Assembly: GCF_026683955.1 (NCBI RefSeq)
Contig: NZ_CP113343.1
Location: 930,001 to 994,000, forward strand
Source: Arthrobacter sp. MMS18-M83
Lineage (GTDB): Bacteria; Actinomycetota; Actinomycetes; Actinomycetales; Micrococcaceae
DNA: 64,000 nt
Reading direction: 5' to 3'
A program made the translations under genes and the position numbers. The notes under the pieces were generated by a model. It saw only the letters and a list, made by a program, of their open reading frames with translations. It was not told where the DNA came from and searched no databases. Positions 8,869 through 20,834 of the stretch are shown piece by piece; the stretch's first letter is position 1, and each line of letters opens with the position of its first letter.

Positions 8869-9094
8869 GGTGGGGGCATGAGCGATCCAGCTCCACACGC
8901 TGGTCAATGCCGCTCGCGTCAGATCAAGGAAGTGGTCCGCCCACCAGGCGTCCGGATCACTTCCGCCCGTCCCGGAGCAGATCCCGCTAACCCGAGAAGC
9001 CCGACGCTCAGAATCCGCAGTGCCGCCGACAGAGGCCGGGCTCGCCGACACGGTATGCCGCGCACGCGAAGTATGTCGACGGCGATCTTGTGTT
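8746..9094. other. Gap between duplicated module and GGDEF gene
   Basis: No convincing gene on either strand. The long reverse frame crossing it has no family-like sequence apart from one hydrophobic patch. The stretch is past the end of the duplicated module and downstream of the reverse-strand GGDEF gene. No clear terminator was identified. Confidence 0.4.
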
Positions 9095-10003
9095 TTACAG
9101 TGCCAGTTCCACCCTGTTCCGCCCGGCCGCCTTGGCGGCGTAGAGGGCCTTATCGGCCTCACCCAACAGGGTGTCGGCGTCGGCCCTGTGCCCGTCGGTG
9201 AACGCCGAGATCCCGGCACTGAGCGTGAGGTGCCCCGTCGGATCCCCGGAATGGGCTATTTTCAGCTCCCGGACCGTGTCCAGTGCGCGTTCCATAAACG
9301 CCTTGGCGCCTGGCTGCGACTGGTTGGGCAAAACCAGCAGGAACTCCTCGCCGCCGTACCGGTACAGGCCGTCGCTGCTGCGTGCCGCGGCGGCCAGTGC
9401 ATCCGCTACGGACCGCAGCGCCACGTCGCCCGCCTGATGGCCGTAGATGTCGTTGTAGCTTTTGAAGTTGTCCACATCGCACATGGCCACGCAGTATTCC
9501 TCGGTATAGCGCTGGCTGCGGGCGTGCAGCTGCTCGAGGTCTTCAGAGAGCTTGAGCCGGTTGTGCAGGCCGGTGAGCGGATCGGTCCGCGCCTGCCGCG
9601 ACAGCACTTTCCGGTAGTGCGCCAGATCGGCGTGCAGCGTGGTCACCCGCAGTGCCACCAGCAGCCGCGCATGCATGACGAACGGGTCAAGTGGCTTGGT
9701 GACGTAGTCGTCCGCTCCGGCCTCAAGCCCGGCCAGCACGTCGTCCCGGGACCCCTGCGAGGTCAGCAGCACGATGTACGTGTACCGATCCCCCTCCAGC
9801 GCCCGGATGGCCCGGCACAGCGCCAGCCCATTCAGGCCGGGCATCATCCAGTCCGTGACCACCACGTCCGGCTGCCGTTCCAGGTACAGCGCCCACGCCT
9901 CGTCGCCGTCCGTCGCTGTCAGGCAGTCGTGACCGGAACGCTCGACGGCGGCCCTGGCCACCAGGAGCGAGCCCGGATCGTCATCTGCTACCAGGACCTT
10001 CAT
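9095..10003 (-). CDS. Response regulator with GGDEF domain (PleD-like diguanylate cyclase)
   Basis: 302 residues. An N-terminal REC domain (1-120) has the acidic pair (VADDDPG), phospho-acceptor Asp in VVTDWMMPG near residue 50, and the conserved Lys in YVTKPLD. The GGDEF domain (130-300) has an active RYGGEEF signature, and an RSSD five residues before it fits the inhibitory I-site for c-di-GMP feedback. It would make c-di-GMP when phosphorylated. The start overlaps the stop of the upstream REC-HPt gene by four bases. The PilZ-containing glycosyltransferase across the divergent promoter is an obvious target. Confidence 0.92.
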   Translation of the reverse strand: MKVLVADDDPGSLLVARAAVERSGHDCLTATDGDEAWALYLERQPDVVVTDWMMPGLNGLALCRAIRALEGDRYTYIVLLTSQGSRDDVLAGLEAGADDYVTKPLDPFVMHARLLVALRVTTLHADLAHYRKVLSRQARTDPLTGLHNRLKLSEDLEQLHARSQRYTEEYCVAMCDVDNFKSYNDIYGHQAGDVALRSVADALAAAARSSDGLYRYGGEEFLLVLPNQSQPGAKAFMERALDTVRELKIAHSGDPTGHLTLSAGISAFTDGHRADADTLLGEADKALYAAKAAGRNRVELAL

Positions 10004-10715
10004 GGTGCCGCTTCCAGCGCGGTGTCCAGTTCAGCATTTACCTGAACGAGTTCCGCCTCCACCTGGCTGACCAGTTGGGGGCCGCCGCCGGGCTTTCCCG
10101 TCGCTCCCATTTCCTCAAGTTGGCCGCACAGGGCTTCGACGACCGTGGCCCCGATATTGGCCGCGGAACCCTTCAGGGCGTGCGCGGCCTGTGCCAGGGC
10201 CGGTCCGCCGTCGTTCACGGCAGCGCGCAGTGCGGCGAGCCGGGAAGGTACATCCTTCCGGAACGCCTCCGTGGCAGCTGGCAGCAGGCCCAGGCCATCG
10301 TCGGGGCCGAGGTCGCGCAGGATGGCCAGCCGGGCCGGATCCAACGCCGGGGGACGCCCGCCCGTGAGCGCCAAAGGTTGCGGCGGCAACGCCTGCGCAG
10401 CCTGGATCGGGAATTCCGGGACCCAGTGGGCAAGGGTGGCCTCCAGTTCCGCGGCATCCACAGGCTTGGAAAGGTAGTCGTCCATGCCTGCGGCCAGGCA
10501 GCGTTCCCGGTCCCCGTCCAGGGCACCGGCGGTCATGGCAATGATGGGAACGATGTTGCGCATTCCATCCCGGTTGCGGATGATCCGGGTGGCGTCGAAT
10601 CCGTCCATCACCGGCATGTGGCAGTCCATCAGGACGGCGTCGTAGCTTGTCCTTGAGGTGGCGGCCACGGCTGCGGCGCCGTCGGACACCACGTCCACCG
10701 CGTATCCGAACTTGG

Positions 10716-13421
<2,706 letters not shown>

Positions 13422-13927
13422 GTGGAGCCCTCCCCATAGGTGCGCCCGTAACCCACGCGAAGCTGAGACCCGGGGCCGCCCGAGACCTGGGCGGAAAGCG
13501 CACCCTTATGCTAACCCTCACGACTCAAGAACGTGATGGGCCATGTCCTCCGTGCCGATGGAGGGTGGTGCTGCGCACAGGCTGGATCGGACCATGGGAA
13601 CTGCATCACCCGGTCCGCGTAAGTAGTTGGGGCGGGACAACGTATTCACTGAGGATTTTTTCTCGCACCGAAATTTTAGCCCCCGGTGCTGCGGTTCATC
13701 AAAAGCCGCGGAGCAAGCCTCGTGCGGGCAAAGGCGGCAGCGCATAGTAGCCCCTAAACCAGCCAGCTGACTTGAGAGTGGCCGCAGGGGGATGTCTTTC
13801 CCAAATCCTGTGGCTTCTCGGCGTTAAAGCTGGGGCGATGCTGCGGCCAGCCGGGGATGATGGGGGGAGCCCATGCAAAAGCGTCGGGCGTCCCGAAAAA
13901 CAAAAGAACCGACAGCAGGGGAACTGC
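13422..13927. other. Divergent promoter region between kinase and cellulose-synthase-like gene
   Basis: About 500 bases with no convincing gene. It contains the divergent promoters by position, and an AT-richer patch at 13,640-13,680. I looked for a c-di-GMP (GEMM) riboswitch ahead of the glycosyltransferase and could not align one. Confidence 0.5.
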
Positions 13928-15991
13928 ATGCGCTCCGCCAATACTGCCGAACATACCCGCGTTCCGGCGCGTATCAGAAGCCGGCGGTCCCTCGCCGCCA
14001 AGGATCTGTCCAGGGCCGGCCTCGCAGGCTGGGTCATGCAGATGGGAGCCCCTTCAGTTGAACCGGTCCGGTCACGGCGGATGGCGCGCATCGGCGGGGT
14101 GACCGCCGTCGTCGCCCTGATCATGTACCTGACGTGGCGGGCGGTATTTACGCTCCCGGCCGGAGACTGGAACATGGCCATCGCAGAGATCCTTTTGAGT
14201 TTCGAGGCACTTCCTCTGGCGGGCATGATCCTAAACGTCATCACGCTGTGGAGCATCGACAGTCCTGCGCCCGCTCCCGTCACGGAGCCGACCGCCGGCA
14301 TGCGGGTCGCGGTGCTCATTCCGACGTACAACGAACCACTGGAGGTCATTGCCCCGACCATCGCAGCTGCCTGCGCCTTGGCGCCGGTCCACGAAACGTG
14401 GGTCCTGGATGACGGCGACCGGGACTGGGTCCGGCAGCTCTGCCGGAGCTACGGAGCCCGGTACGTCCGGCGCGACGTTCACGACCATGCCAAAGCCGGC
14501 AACATGAACCATGCGCTGGACCTGATGGCCCGCGAAGAGGCCGGCGGCGCCCCGGCCATCGACATCATCGCCGTCCTGGACTGCGACCACGTGCCGCTGC
14601 CCGCGTTCCTGACGGCCACCCTCGGCTGGTTCAACGACGAAGAAATCGCCCTCGTTCAGGGACCGCAGTCCTTCTACAACGGCGGGGCGTTCGACGACGA
14701 CGGCGTCACCGGCGAGCAGGGCCTGTTCTTCAACGTCCAGATGCGCGCGCGCAGCGCCTCCGGGGAGGGACCCTTCTGGTGCGGCTCAACCTCGTTCCTC
14801 AGAGTCAGTGCATTGCGTGAGGTGGGGGGCGTTGCCACCGACACCATCACCGAGGACATGCACACCACCCTGAAACTGATCCGCGCCGGCTGGAAGACCG
14901 CGTATCACCACCAGACACTCGCCCTGGGGCTGGCGCCGGACACCCCCGAACAGTACCTGCTGCAGCGCCGCCGCTGGGGCATGGGTGCCATGCAGATCCT
15001 TGCCCACGAGCGGCTCTGGACTGCGAAGAGCTGGATGTCGTGGCGGACCTACCATGAATACCTCAACGGCACCCTGTGGTGGCTCGAGGGAATCGCCACC
15101 CTGGTGGCCTTCTTCATCCCGGTGCTCATGCTCGCCTCCGGGGCGCAGACCTCCACGGCGCCGCCCCTGATGTTCGCCGCAGTCTTCCTGGCCACGTTTT
15201 CGGCCCGTCTGTGGGGCGCAAAAAGGCTGATGCGCCACCAGATCCACTGGCCCACAGCATTCGCCCTGCGGATCTTCCGCATCCCGGTAGGCATCGCCTG
15301 CCTCTGGTGGCTGATTTCGCGGAAGACGCTCAAGTTCGAGGTCACCCCCAAAGGCGCAGCCCACGCTCGCCTGAAAGGAAGCGCACCCCGCATCCTCATT
15401 GTCCTGCTGGCCATCGTCGGCGCGGTCCTGCTCTACGCCGGTGCGGGGTCCCTCGGCTGGGTCCCGTGGCGGACCGGCCCGGCGTCCACCGCCGCCGCGT
15501 GCTCCTGGCTGATCCTGGCCGCGGTCGTGCTCGCCCTCGGCATCCGCCGGATCCACGCTGCCAAATACTCGACGTCACGCCGCAACGCACACCGGATCAG
15601 CGTCCCCGTTACTGTAAAAGTCAACGGGGTCGCTACGGAACTGAGGGACATCTCGGTGGGCGGAGCATCCGTGGTGCTCCCGCTCCCGATGCTGTCCGGA
15701 GGGGCACATACCGTCCGGTTCCAACTTCCGGGGGCAGATGTCCTCGACCTCGAGGTGGTTTCGCTCACCCAGGCCGGCGACGGCTCCCAAATCGTGACCC
15801 TTAAGACGACGGACCGCGACTGGGACGCCTACCGGACGCTGTCGATGTGGCTTTTCCACACACCTGAGGGCGCCATACCCCACTTCCCGGCCGGCGTCCC
15901 CGCCGTGGCCTCCACACTCACCGCCCCGCCCCCACTGCCAGGCATGGCGATGAACGAAGCTGTCAAGGGCCCCACGACGAACTCCCGCTGA
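13928..15991 (+). CDS. Cellulose-synthase-like glycosyltransferase with PilZ domain (BcsA-like)
   Basis: 687 residues. The ATG at 13,928 is chosen for its CAGGGGAA site and family length; the frame opens earlier. Membrane helices flank a GT2 domain with VLIPTYNEP, the DxD in VLDCDHVP, TED in DTITEDMHTT and QRRRWGMGAMQ (the QxxRW motif), so the catalytic set is complete. Further helices follow, then a C-terminal PilZ domain with RRNAHR and DISVGG, matching the c-di-GMP binding pair RxxxR and DxSxxG. Likely makes a beta-glucan exopolysaccharide under c-di-GMP control from the divergent kinase/GGDEF genes. No BcsB-like partner follows. Confidence 0.88.
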   Translation: MRSANTAEHTRVPARIRSRRSLAAKDLSRAGLAGWVMQMGAPSVEPVRSRRMARIGGVTAVVALIMYLTWRAVFTLPAGDWNMAIAEILLSFEALPLAGMILNVITLWSIDSPAPAPVTEPTAGMRVAVLIPTYNEPLEVIAPTIAAACALAPVHETWVLDDGDRDWVRQLCRSYGARYVRRDVHDHAKAGNMNHALDLMAREEAGGAPAIDIIAVLDCDHVPLPAFLTATLGWFNDEEIALVQGPQSFYNGGAFDDDGVTGEQGLFFNVQMRARSASGEGPFWCGSTSFLRVSALREVGGVATDTITEDMHTTLKLIRAGWKTAYHHQTLALGLAPDTPEQYLLQRRRWGMGAMQILAHERLWTAKSWMSWRTYHEYLNGTLWWLEGIATLVAFFIPVLMLASGAQTSTAPPLMFAAVFLATFSARLWGAKRLMRHQIHWPTAFALRIFRIPVGIACLWWLISRKTLKFEVTPKGAAHARLKGSAPRILIVLLAIVGAVLLYAGAGSLGWVPWRTGPASTAAACSWLILAAVVLALGIRRIHAAKYSTSRRNAHRISVPVTVKVNGVATELRDISVGGASVVLPLPMLSGGAHTVRFQLPGADVLDLEVVSLTQAGDGSQIVTLKTTDRDWDAYRTLSMWLFHTPEGAIPHFPAGVPAVASTLTAPPPLPGMAMNEAVKGPTTNSR

Positions 15992-16302
15992 CGGATAACA
16001 GGATGCGCACACACGCGCACAGTGTCACCTCGGACTAACCGCTTCGATCGAATACTCAGACGTTTCGGAAACACACGACGGAACGCCCGTTACTAGATCC
16101 CCTGCGGGCTGTCGGGTGTCATCCGCTGGGGAGGATCGACATGTCCGTCGACGGGTGGGAGAGTGTGCAATGTCATTCTTTCCGGAGGTTGAACGGGCGG
16201 TGGAACCGCGTCCAAGTCTTTGGTGTGTACCCGGGCAATAGACGGGATGCTGCACTGGTCGCGTTCTAATTCATAGACTGATGGGCAATCGGGGTGGAAA
16301 GT
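15992..16302. other. Intergenic region after the glycosyltransferase gene
   Basis: About 310 bases with no convincing gene, hairpin or promoter that I can support. Confidence 0.4.
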
Positions 16303-16538
16303 GTGAAGCCTAAGGTTCTAATTTCACTTGGGTGCGCGCTGGCACTGATTGCGGTGGCAGCTCGCACCAGAACCCGGACAAAACCAAGGGGGAATTGTGT
16401 CCCATATCAGGGCTTGGCGTAGCCACCAGATACCCATTCCGGCAATCCGACCTCAACCCTCACGATGTGCGCTTGAGGATCCTCCACCGGGACGGGGGAC
16501 TGATCGTTTCGGTGACGGCGCCGCGCGTGCTCGACTAG
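16303..16538 (+). pseudogene. Possible small exported protein, frameshifted
   Basis: GTG at 16,303 opens a signal-like peptide (KPKVLISLGCALALIAVAA) that stops at 16,420. A second frame then reads SSHQNPDKTKGELCPISGLG through LRILHRDGGLIVSVTAPRVLD to the TAG at 16,536-16,538. One indel near 16,355 would join them into a ~78-residue exported protein. It converges on, and overlaps by four bases, the end of the barstar-like gene. Identity unknown. Confidence 0.3.
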
Positions 16539-17062
16539 TCGCCAGTGTCCACTCGTGGCGCGAGCCGCTTCGAATCAAGCCACTCCTCGTCATTCCAGAG
16601 GACAGGTGTGGCGCCGACTGGATCAAAACTAATCCTGGGATCATTGCTCTGCGCAAGGCAGACCATCCTGTGCCCGAATAGAGCCGCTTCGCGGGAGCGC
16701 TGGGCGATGATATCCAGAAGGGTCTGCGCCGCCCGGGGACAAGCCAATGCGAAGGCGTCGTATCCGAGGAACGCCAGCACGAAGTCATGCGAGATGACAT
16801 CCCGAAGGCAGTCATTCAGGGCGTCTAAGTTATGGCCGTAGTAGCTCGGGAAATCAAGCGTCTCGGAGATCGCCCCGTGCATTTCCGCCTCGCTTGACCA
16901 CGATGATGCGTCCAAAATAGTGACCTGGTAGCCTTGTTCGGCCAGCCATGTGGTTGTCTCATCGAACACATGCCGCCGATAGAACAACGAGACCGCCGTA
17001 TTAATCAATAGGCGGAAGTCTAGATCGTGCTCAAGATCTGCCTCGGAGTCGAAAGCATTCAT
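16535..17062 (-). CDS. Barstar-family ribonuclease inhibitor-like protein
   Basis: 175 residues. The stretch QGYQVTILDASSWSSEAEMH followed by TLDFPSYYGHNLDALNDCL carries the barstar signature FPxYYGxNLDAL near residue 75. Barstar proteins bind and block secreted RNases, often as immunity to toxin domains. No barnase-type RNase is recognisable nearby. It is longer than barstar itself (about 90 residues), with extra N- and C-terminal regions. Its start overlaps the stop of the upstream ORF by four bases (ATGA), which suggests co-translation. Confidence 0.75.
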   Translation of the reverse strand: MNAFDSEADLEHDLDFRLLINTAVSLFYRRHVFDETTTWLAEQGYQVTILDASSWSSEAEMHGAISETLDFPSYYGHNLDALNDCLRDVISHDFVLAFLGYDAFALACPRAAQTLLDIIAQRSREAALFGHRMVCLAQSNDPRISFDPVGATPVLWNDEEWLDSKRLAPRVDTGD

Positions 17063-17310
17063 GCAGAGATCTTACGGTCCTTCGCCTGATGGCCAGCCTC
17101 GAGGAATTGGAGACGACCCCGGCGAGTCGAGAGACACGGGATCGGCACCGACCGAGTCATAAAATGGCCAAGTCCGCCCGGTAGCCGATCCCTTACCGGA
17201 CGCTCAGCGGAGAGGATGACATTTGCGTCCGAAGCGCCCTCAAAGCCCTGCGTGAATCGTCCCCACAACTTGCCCTCTGAGGTCACCTTGCTCATGCTGA
17301 CACTAGGCAT
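17059..17310 (-). CDS. Small ORF coupled to the barstar-like gene
   Basis: 83 residues, unknown family; an internal ATG gives MSKVTSEGKLWGRFTQGFEG. The stop overlaps the barstar-like start (ATGA), the main argument that it is translated. The C-terminal half is Arg/Gly-rich and may be degenerate. It has no recognisable RNase motif. Confidence 0.35.
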   Translation of the reverse strand: MPSVSMSKVTSEGKLWGRFTQGFEGASDANVILSAERPVRDRLPGGLGHFMTRSVPIPCLSTRRGRLQFLEAGHQAKDRKISA

Positions 17311-17316
17311 CTGAAA

Positions 17317-17670
17317 TTAGGAGTGCTGCGCCAGTTGCGGGAACTTGCTCTCCCACAACTCCCTACAACGCACAGGCAACATCAGCTCGTTCCACACCCG
17401 CACCAAAAGGCCGGCGTTCATCAGCTCAACCTGGTCCGCTCGTGCACCCTCCCGCAGGATCGCCTGAAAAGCCTTGATCACGCCCTCCGGTTCGCTTAGA
17501 TCACACTCGGCCTTAGGACCCCAGTACACATGCTGCGGCAGGGTCAGGATGCCTTCTGCCGGGCCGCGCAGGTCTTCGAGGCGTTCGGGCGCTTCGTAGG
17601 AGATCACGTCCTGGATGAGGACCCGCGGTTCGCTGTGGTGCCCCGCGGTCCTGGGCTTGAGGGTGGTCAT
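17317..17670 (-). CDS. Hypothetical protein
   Basis: 117 residues. The start is set at ATG 17,670, preceded by TAGGAGACACGAA. A near-duplicate of this leader (CGCTA, A or G, TAGGAGA) lies 25 bases further upstream, suggesting a small local duplication. The product is soluble, with a Trp/Leu-rich C-terminal helix (LLVRVWNELMLPVRCRELWE). No family recognised. Confidence 0.55.
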   Translation of the reverse strand: MTTLKPRTAGHHSEPRVLIQDVISYEAPERLEDLRGPAEGILTLPQHVYWGPKAECDLSEPEGVIKAFQAILREGARADQVELMNAGLLVRVWNELMLPVRCRELWESKFPQLAQHS

Positions 17671-17911
17671 TTCGTGTCTCCTACTAGCGCGTCGCATCTC
17701 CTATTAGCGCGGCTGGTTGTTCCCGCTGGACTCAGGTTACCAAGCTGCACGAAACTCAATACAGATCCGCATCGTTCGCTTTCCGGTTTCGTGCAGTGTT
17801 TCGTGCAAACGCAGTCAATCTGCTTCCCCGGATTTCCGGGGCCTCGAAAAACGCTCCCGGACCCCGGTGGTGCCTGCACGTAAACGACCGTTACTGGTCA
17901 CGCTCACTGAC

Positions 17912-18247
17912 TTAGGGTGCCTCGTCCTGCAGCAGCTCATCGATCACTGCTCGCGCCATCTCCCGGCTGCCCCAAATCCACTCGGCCGCGAACTCATGGA
18001 TGCGTGGATCATCCCAGTTTGCTGCCATTACCCCCAGCGCCGGACGGGTCTTGGCCCTGCGTGCAACATCGGACTTACTTAGGCCGGCGAGCTCTGCGAC
18101 AGCCCGCTGACTCATTCCCGAGTCAAGTAACAAAGCCACAGCCTGGGACTGGGCAACATCCGCTAAGAGGTTTGCCCTGATCCTCAAAAGCCGGGCCTGG
18201 GTAATCGCACGGGCCGCTACCGCTTCAAAATCCAATTTCTGAGTCAT
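17912..18247 (-). CDS. HTH-containing DNA-binding protein, probably autoregulated
   Basis: 111 residues from ATG 18,247. An N-terminal long helix (LLRIRANLLADVAQSQAVAL) is followed by a helix-turn-helix near residues 45-66 (SGMSQRAVAELAGLSKSDVA). The C-terminus (ANWDDPRIHEFAAEWIWGSR) is unlike common regulators. A 38-bp near-perfect palindrome begins ten bases upstream of the start, where a bound repressor would block the promoter or translation. Target genes beyond itself are unknown. Confidence 0.65.
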   Translation of the reverse strand: MTQKLDFEAVAARAITQARLLRIRANLLADVAQSQAVALLLDSGMSQRAVAELAGLSKSDVARRAKTRPALGVMAANWDDPRIHEFAAEWIWGSREMARAVIDELLQDEAP

Positions 18248-18256
18248 ATACCCACC

Positions 18257-18294
18257 GTACCAGAAGTGCCCCAAGTTTGGGGCACTTCTGGTAC
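18257..18294. promoter_or_regulatory. 38-bp palindromic operator
   Basis: 18-bp perfect arms (GTACCAGAAGTGCCCCAA and its complement) around a GT centre, ending ten bases from the start of the HTH gene. Position and symmetry suit a dimeric or tetrameric repressor site. It could instead fold as an RNA hairpin in the leader. Confidence 0.7.
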
Positions 18295-18500
18295 ACGTTG
18301 CACGGGTGGTTGTAGTAACCCCCCGTCTCCGTGCATTTGATCGCGCGGGTCTTACGTAAATGGTCGCAACCAGCAATTCGCGCGGGGCCCGGCCGGCGGG
18401 CTACCACGGCACTGCGATCGCCTGCCTAACGGGCCTTCTGCTTTCTTCCCGCTTAGGCGTTTCCTGCGTTCTAGCTAGGTATCGCGCTGCATTTCCGGGC

Positions 18501-19031
18501 CTATGAGGTCTTTGATGAAGCCGCGTCAGCGCTAGAAAGCAACTCGTTTCGGCGTGTAAGCAGCTGCCAAAAAAGCATCACGGCGGTAATCCACAGGACT
18601 GGAACGTAAACGGCGAGGATGATCCATGACCAGTTGCTGGCCGTGTCAATCAGATGGCCGCTGATCCCTACCATCGTGGCGGACACCAGATCCGCGGTCC
18701 CTATGATCGCCGTTGCCCAAACTAGGACCCTAGCCGCTCCTCCCAACTCACGGCGTAGTGCCGCAATCGAGATCAGAGCCAGCACGGCAGTGACCAAATC
18801 TCCGAACGCGATCGTCTGCAGCGTTCCGCTGCTTGCGTTCAGGCCTCCCACGGCGCCTGCGCTGAAGATTTGCAGCGCGACGTAGCGGAAGGCATGGAAC
18901 CAAAGCAGGATGGTGAGCGCCCCGGCGAGTGGTTTCCGCTTGAGGGCAGGAGCAAGATACCAAAGCGCGACCAGGGTGAACGCGATAAGAGTGAGTAGCG
19001 AGGCGATGAGGTTGGCAGCGAGAAGGTCCAT
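18501..19031 (-). CDS. Multi-pass membrane protein
   Basis: About 176 residues from ATG 19,031, just after the stop of the preceding gene (19,037); earlier in-frame starts overlap that gene. About six helices, including IASLLTLIAFTLVALWYLA near the start and SWIILAVYVPVLWITAVMLF near the end, with a short charged tail. No family is identified. It is probably co-transcribed with the small soluble gene upstream. Confidence 0.6.
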   Translation of the reverse strand: MDLLAANLIASLLTLIAFTLVALWYLAPALKRKPLAGALTILLWFHAFRYVALQIFSAGAVGGLNASSGTLQTIAFGDLVTAVLALISIAALRRELGGAARVLVWATAIIGTADLVSATMVGISGHLIDTASNWSWIILAVYVPVLWITAVMLFWQLLTRRNELLSSADAASSKTS

Positions 19032-19036
19032 CGGAG

Positions 19037-19519
19037 TCAGCCCACCAGCCATTTCATGGCACTCTCTCGGGTCCGGAACCATTGGGTGGGAAATTGGGCG
19101 GCCGGCCCATCGAAGACAGGGGCAGCGCCGGATTCAGCTGTCGGTCCCGGGTATCCCTCGGGCATCACGAAGGCGAACTTCTGCACACCAGCGTTGTTAT
19201 AACGCGGGATGACCCTTGCGTCCCGCCAGGACATCGCGGCCTCCCGGTCTTCAAAGCCATGACGGAAAGAAGTGGCATCGATCAGGATCGCGGTTACGTC
19301 GGCGGCCGCTGCCTCTGCTGCCAGCATCATGAGGCCGGTCATCCAGTCCTCGTCGGACATGGCAGAACTTGTCTGCAGCCAAGTCAGTTCCAGGACGGGA
19401 TGCTGCGCATGCCTGACAACATATCCAAATCTGTAGCGGGCCAATTCCTCAGGGGCGTTGATTTCAGTATTCACATTCTCGACGTTATGTCCCTGCCACC
19501 CTCGTCGGCCAGTGTCCAA
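19037..19519 (-). CDS. SpoIIAA/STAS-like soluble protein (tentative)
   Basis: 160 residues; a GTG at about 19,474 is an alternative start (VNTEINAPEELARYRFGYVV). The alternation VTAILIDATSFRHGF then VQKFAFVMPEGYPG resembles STAS/SpoIIAA-like folds, where a strand-helix unit follows a conserved Asp. The assignment is by pattern only. It precedes a membrane protein in the same direction with a gap of a few bases. Confidence 0.5.
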   Translation of the reverse strand: MDTGRRGWQGHNVENVNTEINAPEELARYRFGYVVRHAQHPVLELTWLQTSSAMSDEDWMTGLMMLAAEAAAADVTAILIDATSFRHGFEDREAAMSWRDARVIPRYNNAGVQKFAFVMPEGYPGPTAESGAAPVFDGPAAQFPTQWFRTRESAMKWLVG

Positions 19520-19598
19520 TCAGACAACCTTGGGGCCTAATCGGACACGACTTTGTCCTGCCGTCATGTGCCCCTGTAGGCGGTGGTTGAATGAAGGA

Positions 19599-20609
19599 AT
19601 GGTTCGTGTAGTTGTGATTGCCCCCGCTGAGACCGCGTCAATCACCATGACGGGGCTGTTCGATGTCATCGGCAAAGCCGACAGGGCTTTCGGCGCGTTG
19701 GAAGGCCGTCCGGGAAGGGACACTGTCTTCGACGTGAAACTGGCGAGCCTCGACGGGAGACCAGTCCATTACCAAGACAGGGTGACGGTCAACGTGGACC
19801 TCGCCGCTGAGGAAGTTAACGCCCCGGATCTAGTGATTGTCCCGGGCCTGGATGACGATCTCGGCCCTTCGTTCGCGCTCAACGCCGCATGGGCTCCATG
19901 GCTGGCCCGATGGCACGCCGCCGGGTCCGTCGTCGCCTCCAGCTGCAGCGGGGCCTTCCTGATCGCAGAAGCCGGCCTGCTCAGCGGCCGCACGGCCACG
20001 ACACACTGGCTCTACGCTGACGAGTTCCGTCGCCGGTTCCCGGCAGCGCGGCTCGCCGTCCAACGCCTGATCATCGACCACGGCGACGTGATTACCAGCG
20101 GCGGAGCGACAACCTTCCTTGACCTTGCCCTCTACTTGGTTGAGCGGTTCGCCGGCCGGGAGCGGGCTAACGCGGCCGCCAGGGTTCTGTTGATCGACGG
20201 CGCCCGCACCAGCCAGCTGCCCTACGTGACGAACGGAGCGGGGTACCGGGACCACGACGATGATTTGGTCCGCAAGGCCCAAAACCTCATCGACGCCAAA
20301 TTGTCAGGATCAATTCGGGTCGAAGACCTGGCCGGGAACGTCGGACTCAGCAGCCGCACGCTCGCCCGACGCTTCCACGACGCCGTCGGACAGGCACCAC
20401 AGGCGTACATCCAGTACTGCCGCGTCGACACTGCCCGCAGGCTCCTCGAGACCGGCGACTCGCCGATAGAGAACATCCGACGCCAGGTTGGCTATAGCGA
20501 CCCCACGGCATTCCGGCGCGCATTCAAAGAACAAACCGGCCTCGCCCCCTCCGAATACCGGGACCGATACGGCTGGACCGCCGATGCGGGCACAGACCAC
20601 TTGACCTAG
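19599..20609 (+). CDS. GlxA-type transcriptional regulator (DJ-1/PfpI domain plus AraC HTH)
   Basis: 336 residues; ATG 19,599 follows GAAGGA. The N-terminal DJ-1/PfpI domain (1-190) has the nucleophile-elbow region ASSCSGAFLIAEAGLL with its Cys near residue 116. The C-terminal AraC-type double HTH (230-325) includes VEDLAGNVGLSSRTLARRF and RRQVGYSDPTAFRRAFKEQ. Such regulators usually control a neighbouring enzyme gene, but no clear target is adjacent. Confidence 0.88.
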   Translation: MVRVVVIAPAETASITMTGLFDVIGKADRAFGALEGRPGRDTVFDVKLASLDGRPVHYQDRVTVNVDLAAEEVNAPDLVIVPGLDDDLGPSFALNAAWAPWLARWHAAGSVVASSCSGAFLIAEAGLLSGRTATTHWLYADEFRRRFPAARLAVQRLIIDHGDVITSGGATTFLDLALYLVERFAGRERANAAARVLLIDGARTSQLPYVTNGAGYRDHDDDLVRKAQNLIDAKLSGSIRVEDLAGNVGLSSRTLARRFHDAVGQAPQAYIQYCRVDTARRLLETGDSPIENIRRQVGYSDPTAFRRAFKEQTGLAPSEYRDRYGWTADAGTDHLT

Positions 20610-20834
20610 ACCCTTTATTGGACCGAGGTCAGCAAGCTTCTGAGCGTCCGATGAGTGAAGCCCCTGCATGATGGCGTTGACCCCATCCCCGCGTTTGATG
20701 AGGTCCGGGCTTTCCCCGCAGCCGCTCTCATCACCGCAGCCATTCACTGCCAGGACAATGGCGGTAGTTCGCGGAATCGAAGGCGCCAACGCTGAACCGT
20801 GTCCGGCCCCTCGGCACGAAGCGCCGCTTGTCCC

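Noticed and set aside
8671..9219. Reverse-strand frame after the duplicated module
   Set aside because: Arg/Pro/Thr-rich with one hydrophobic patch; overlaps the 3' end of the GGDEF gene and the conserved palindrome.
13790..13925. Possible c-di-GMP (GEMM) riboswitch before the BcsA-like gene
   Set aside because: GEMM core elements could not be aligned; only scattered G-rich stretches.
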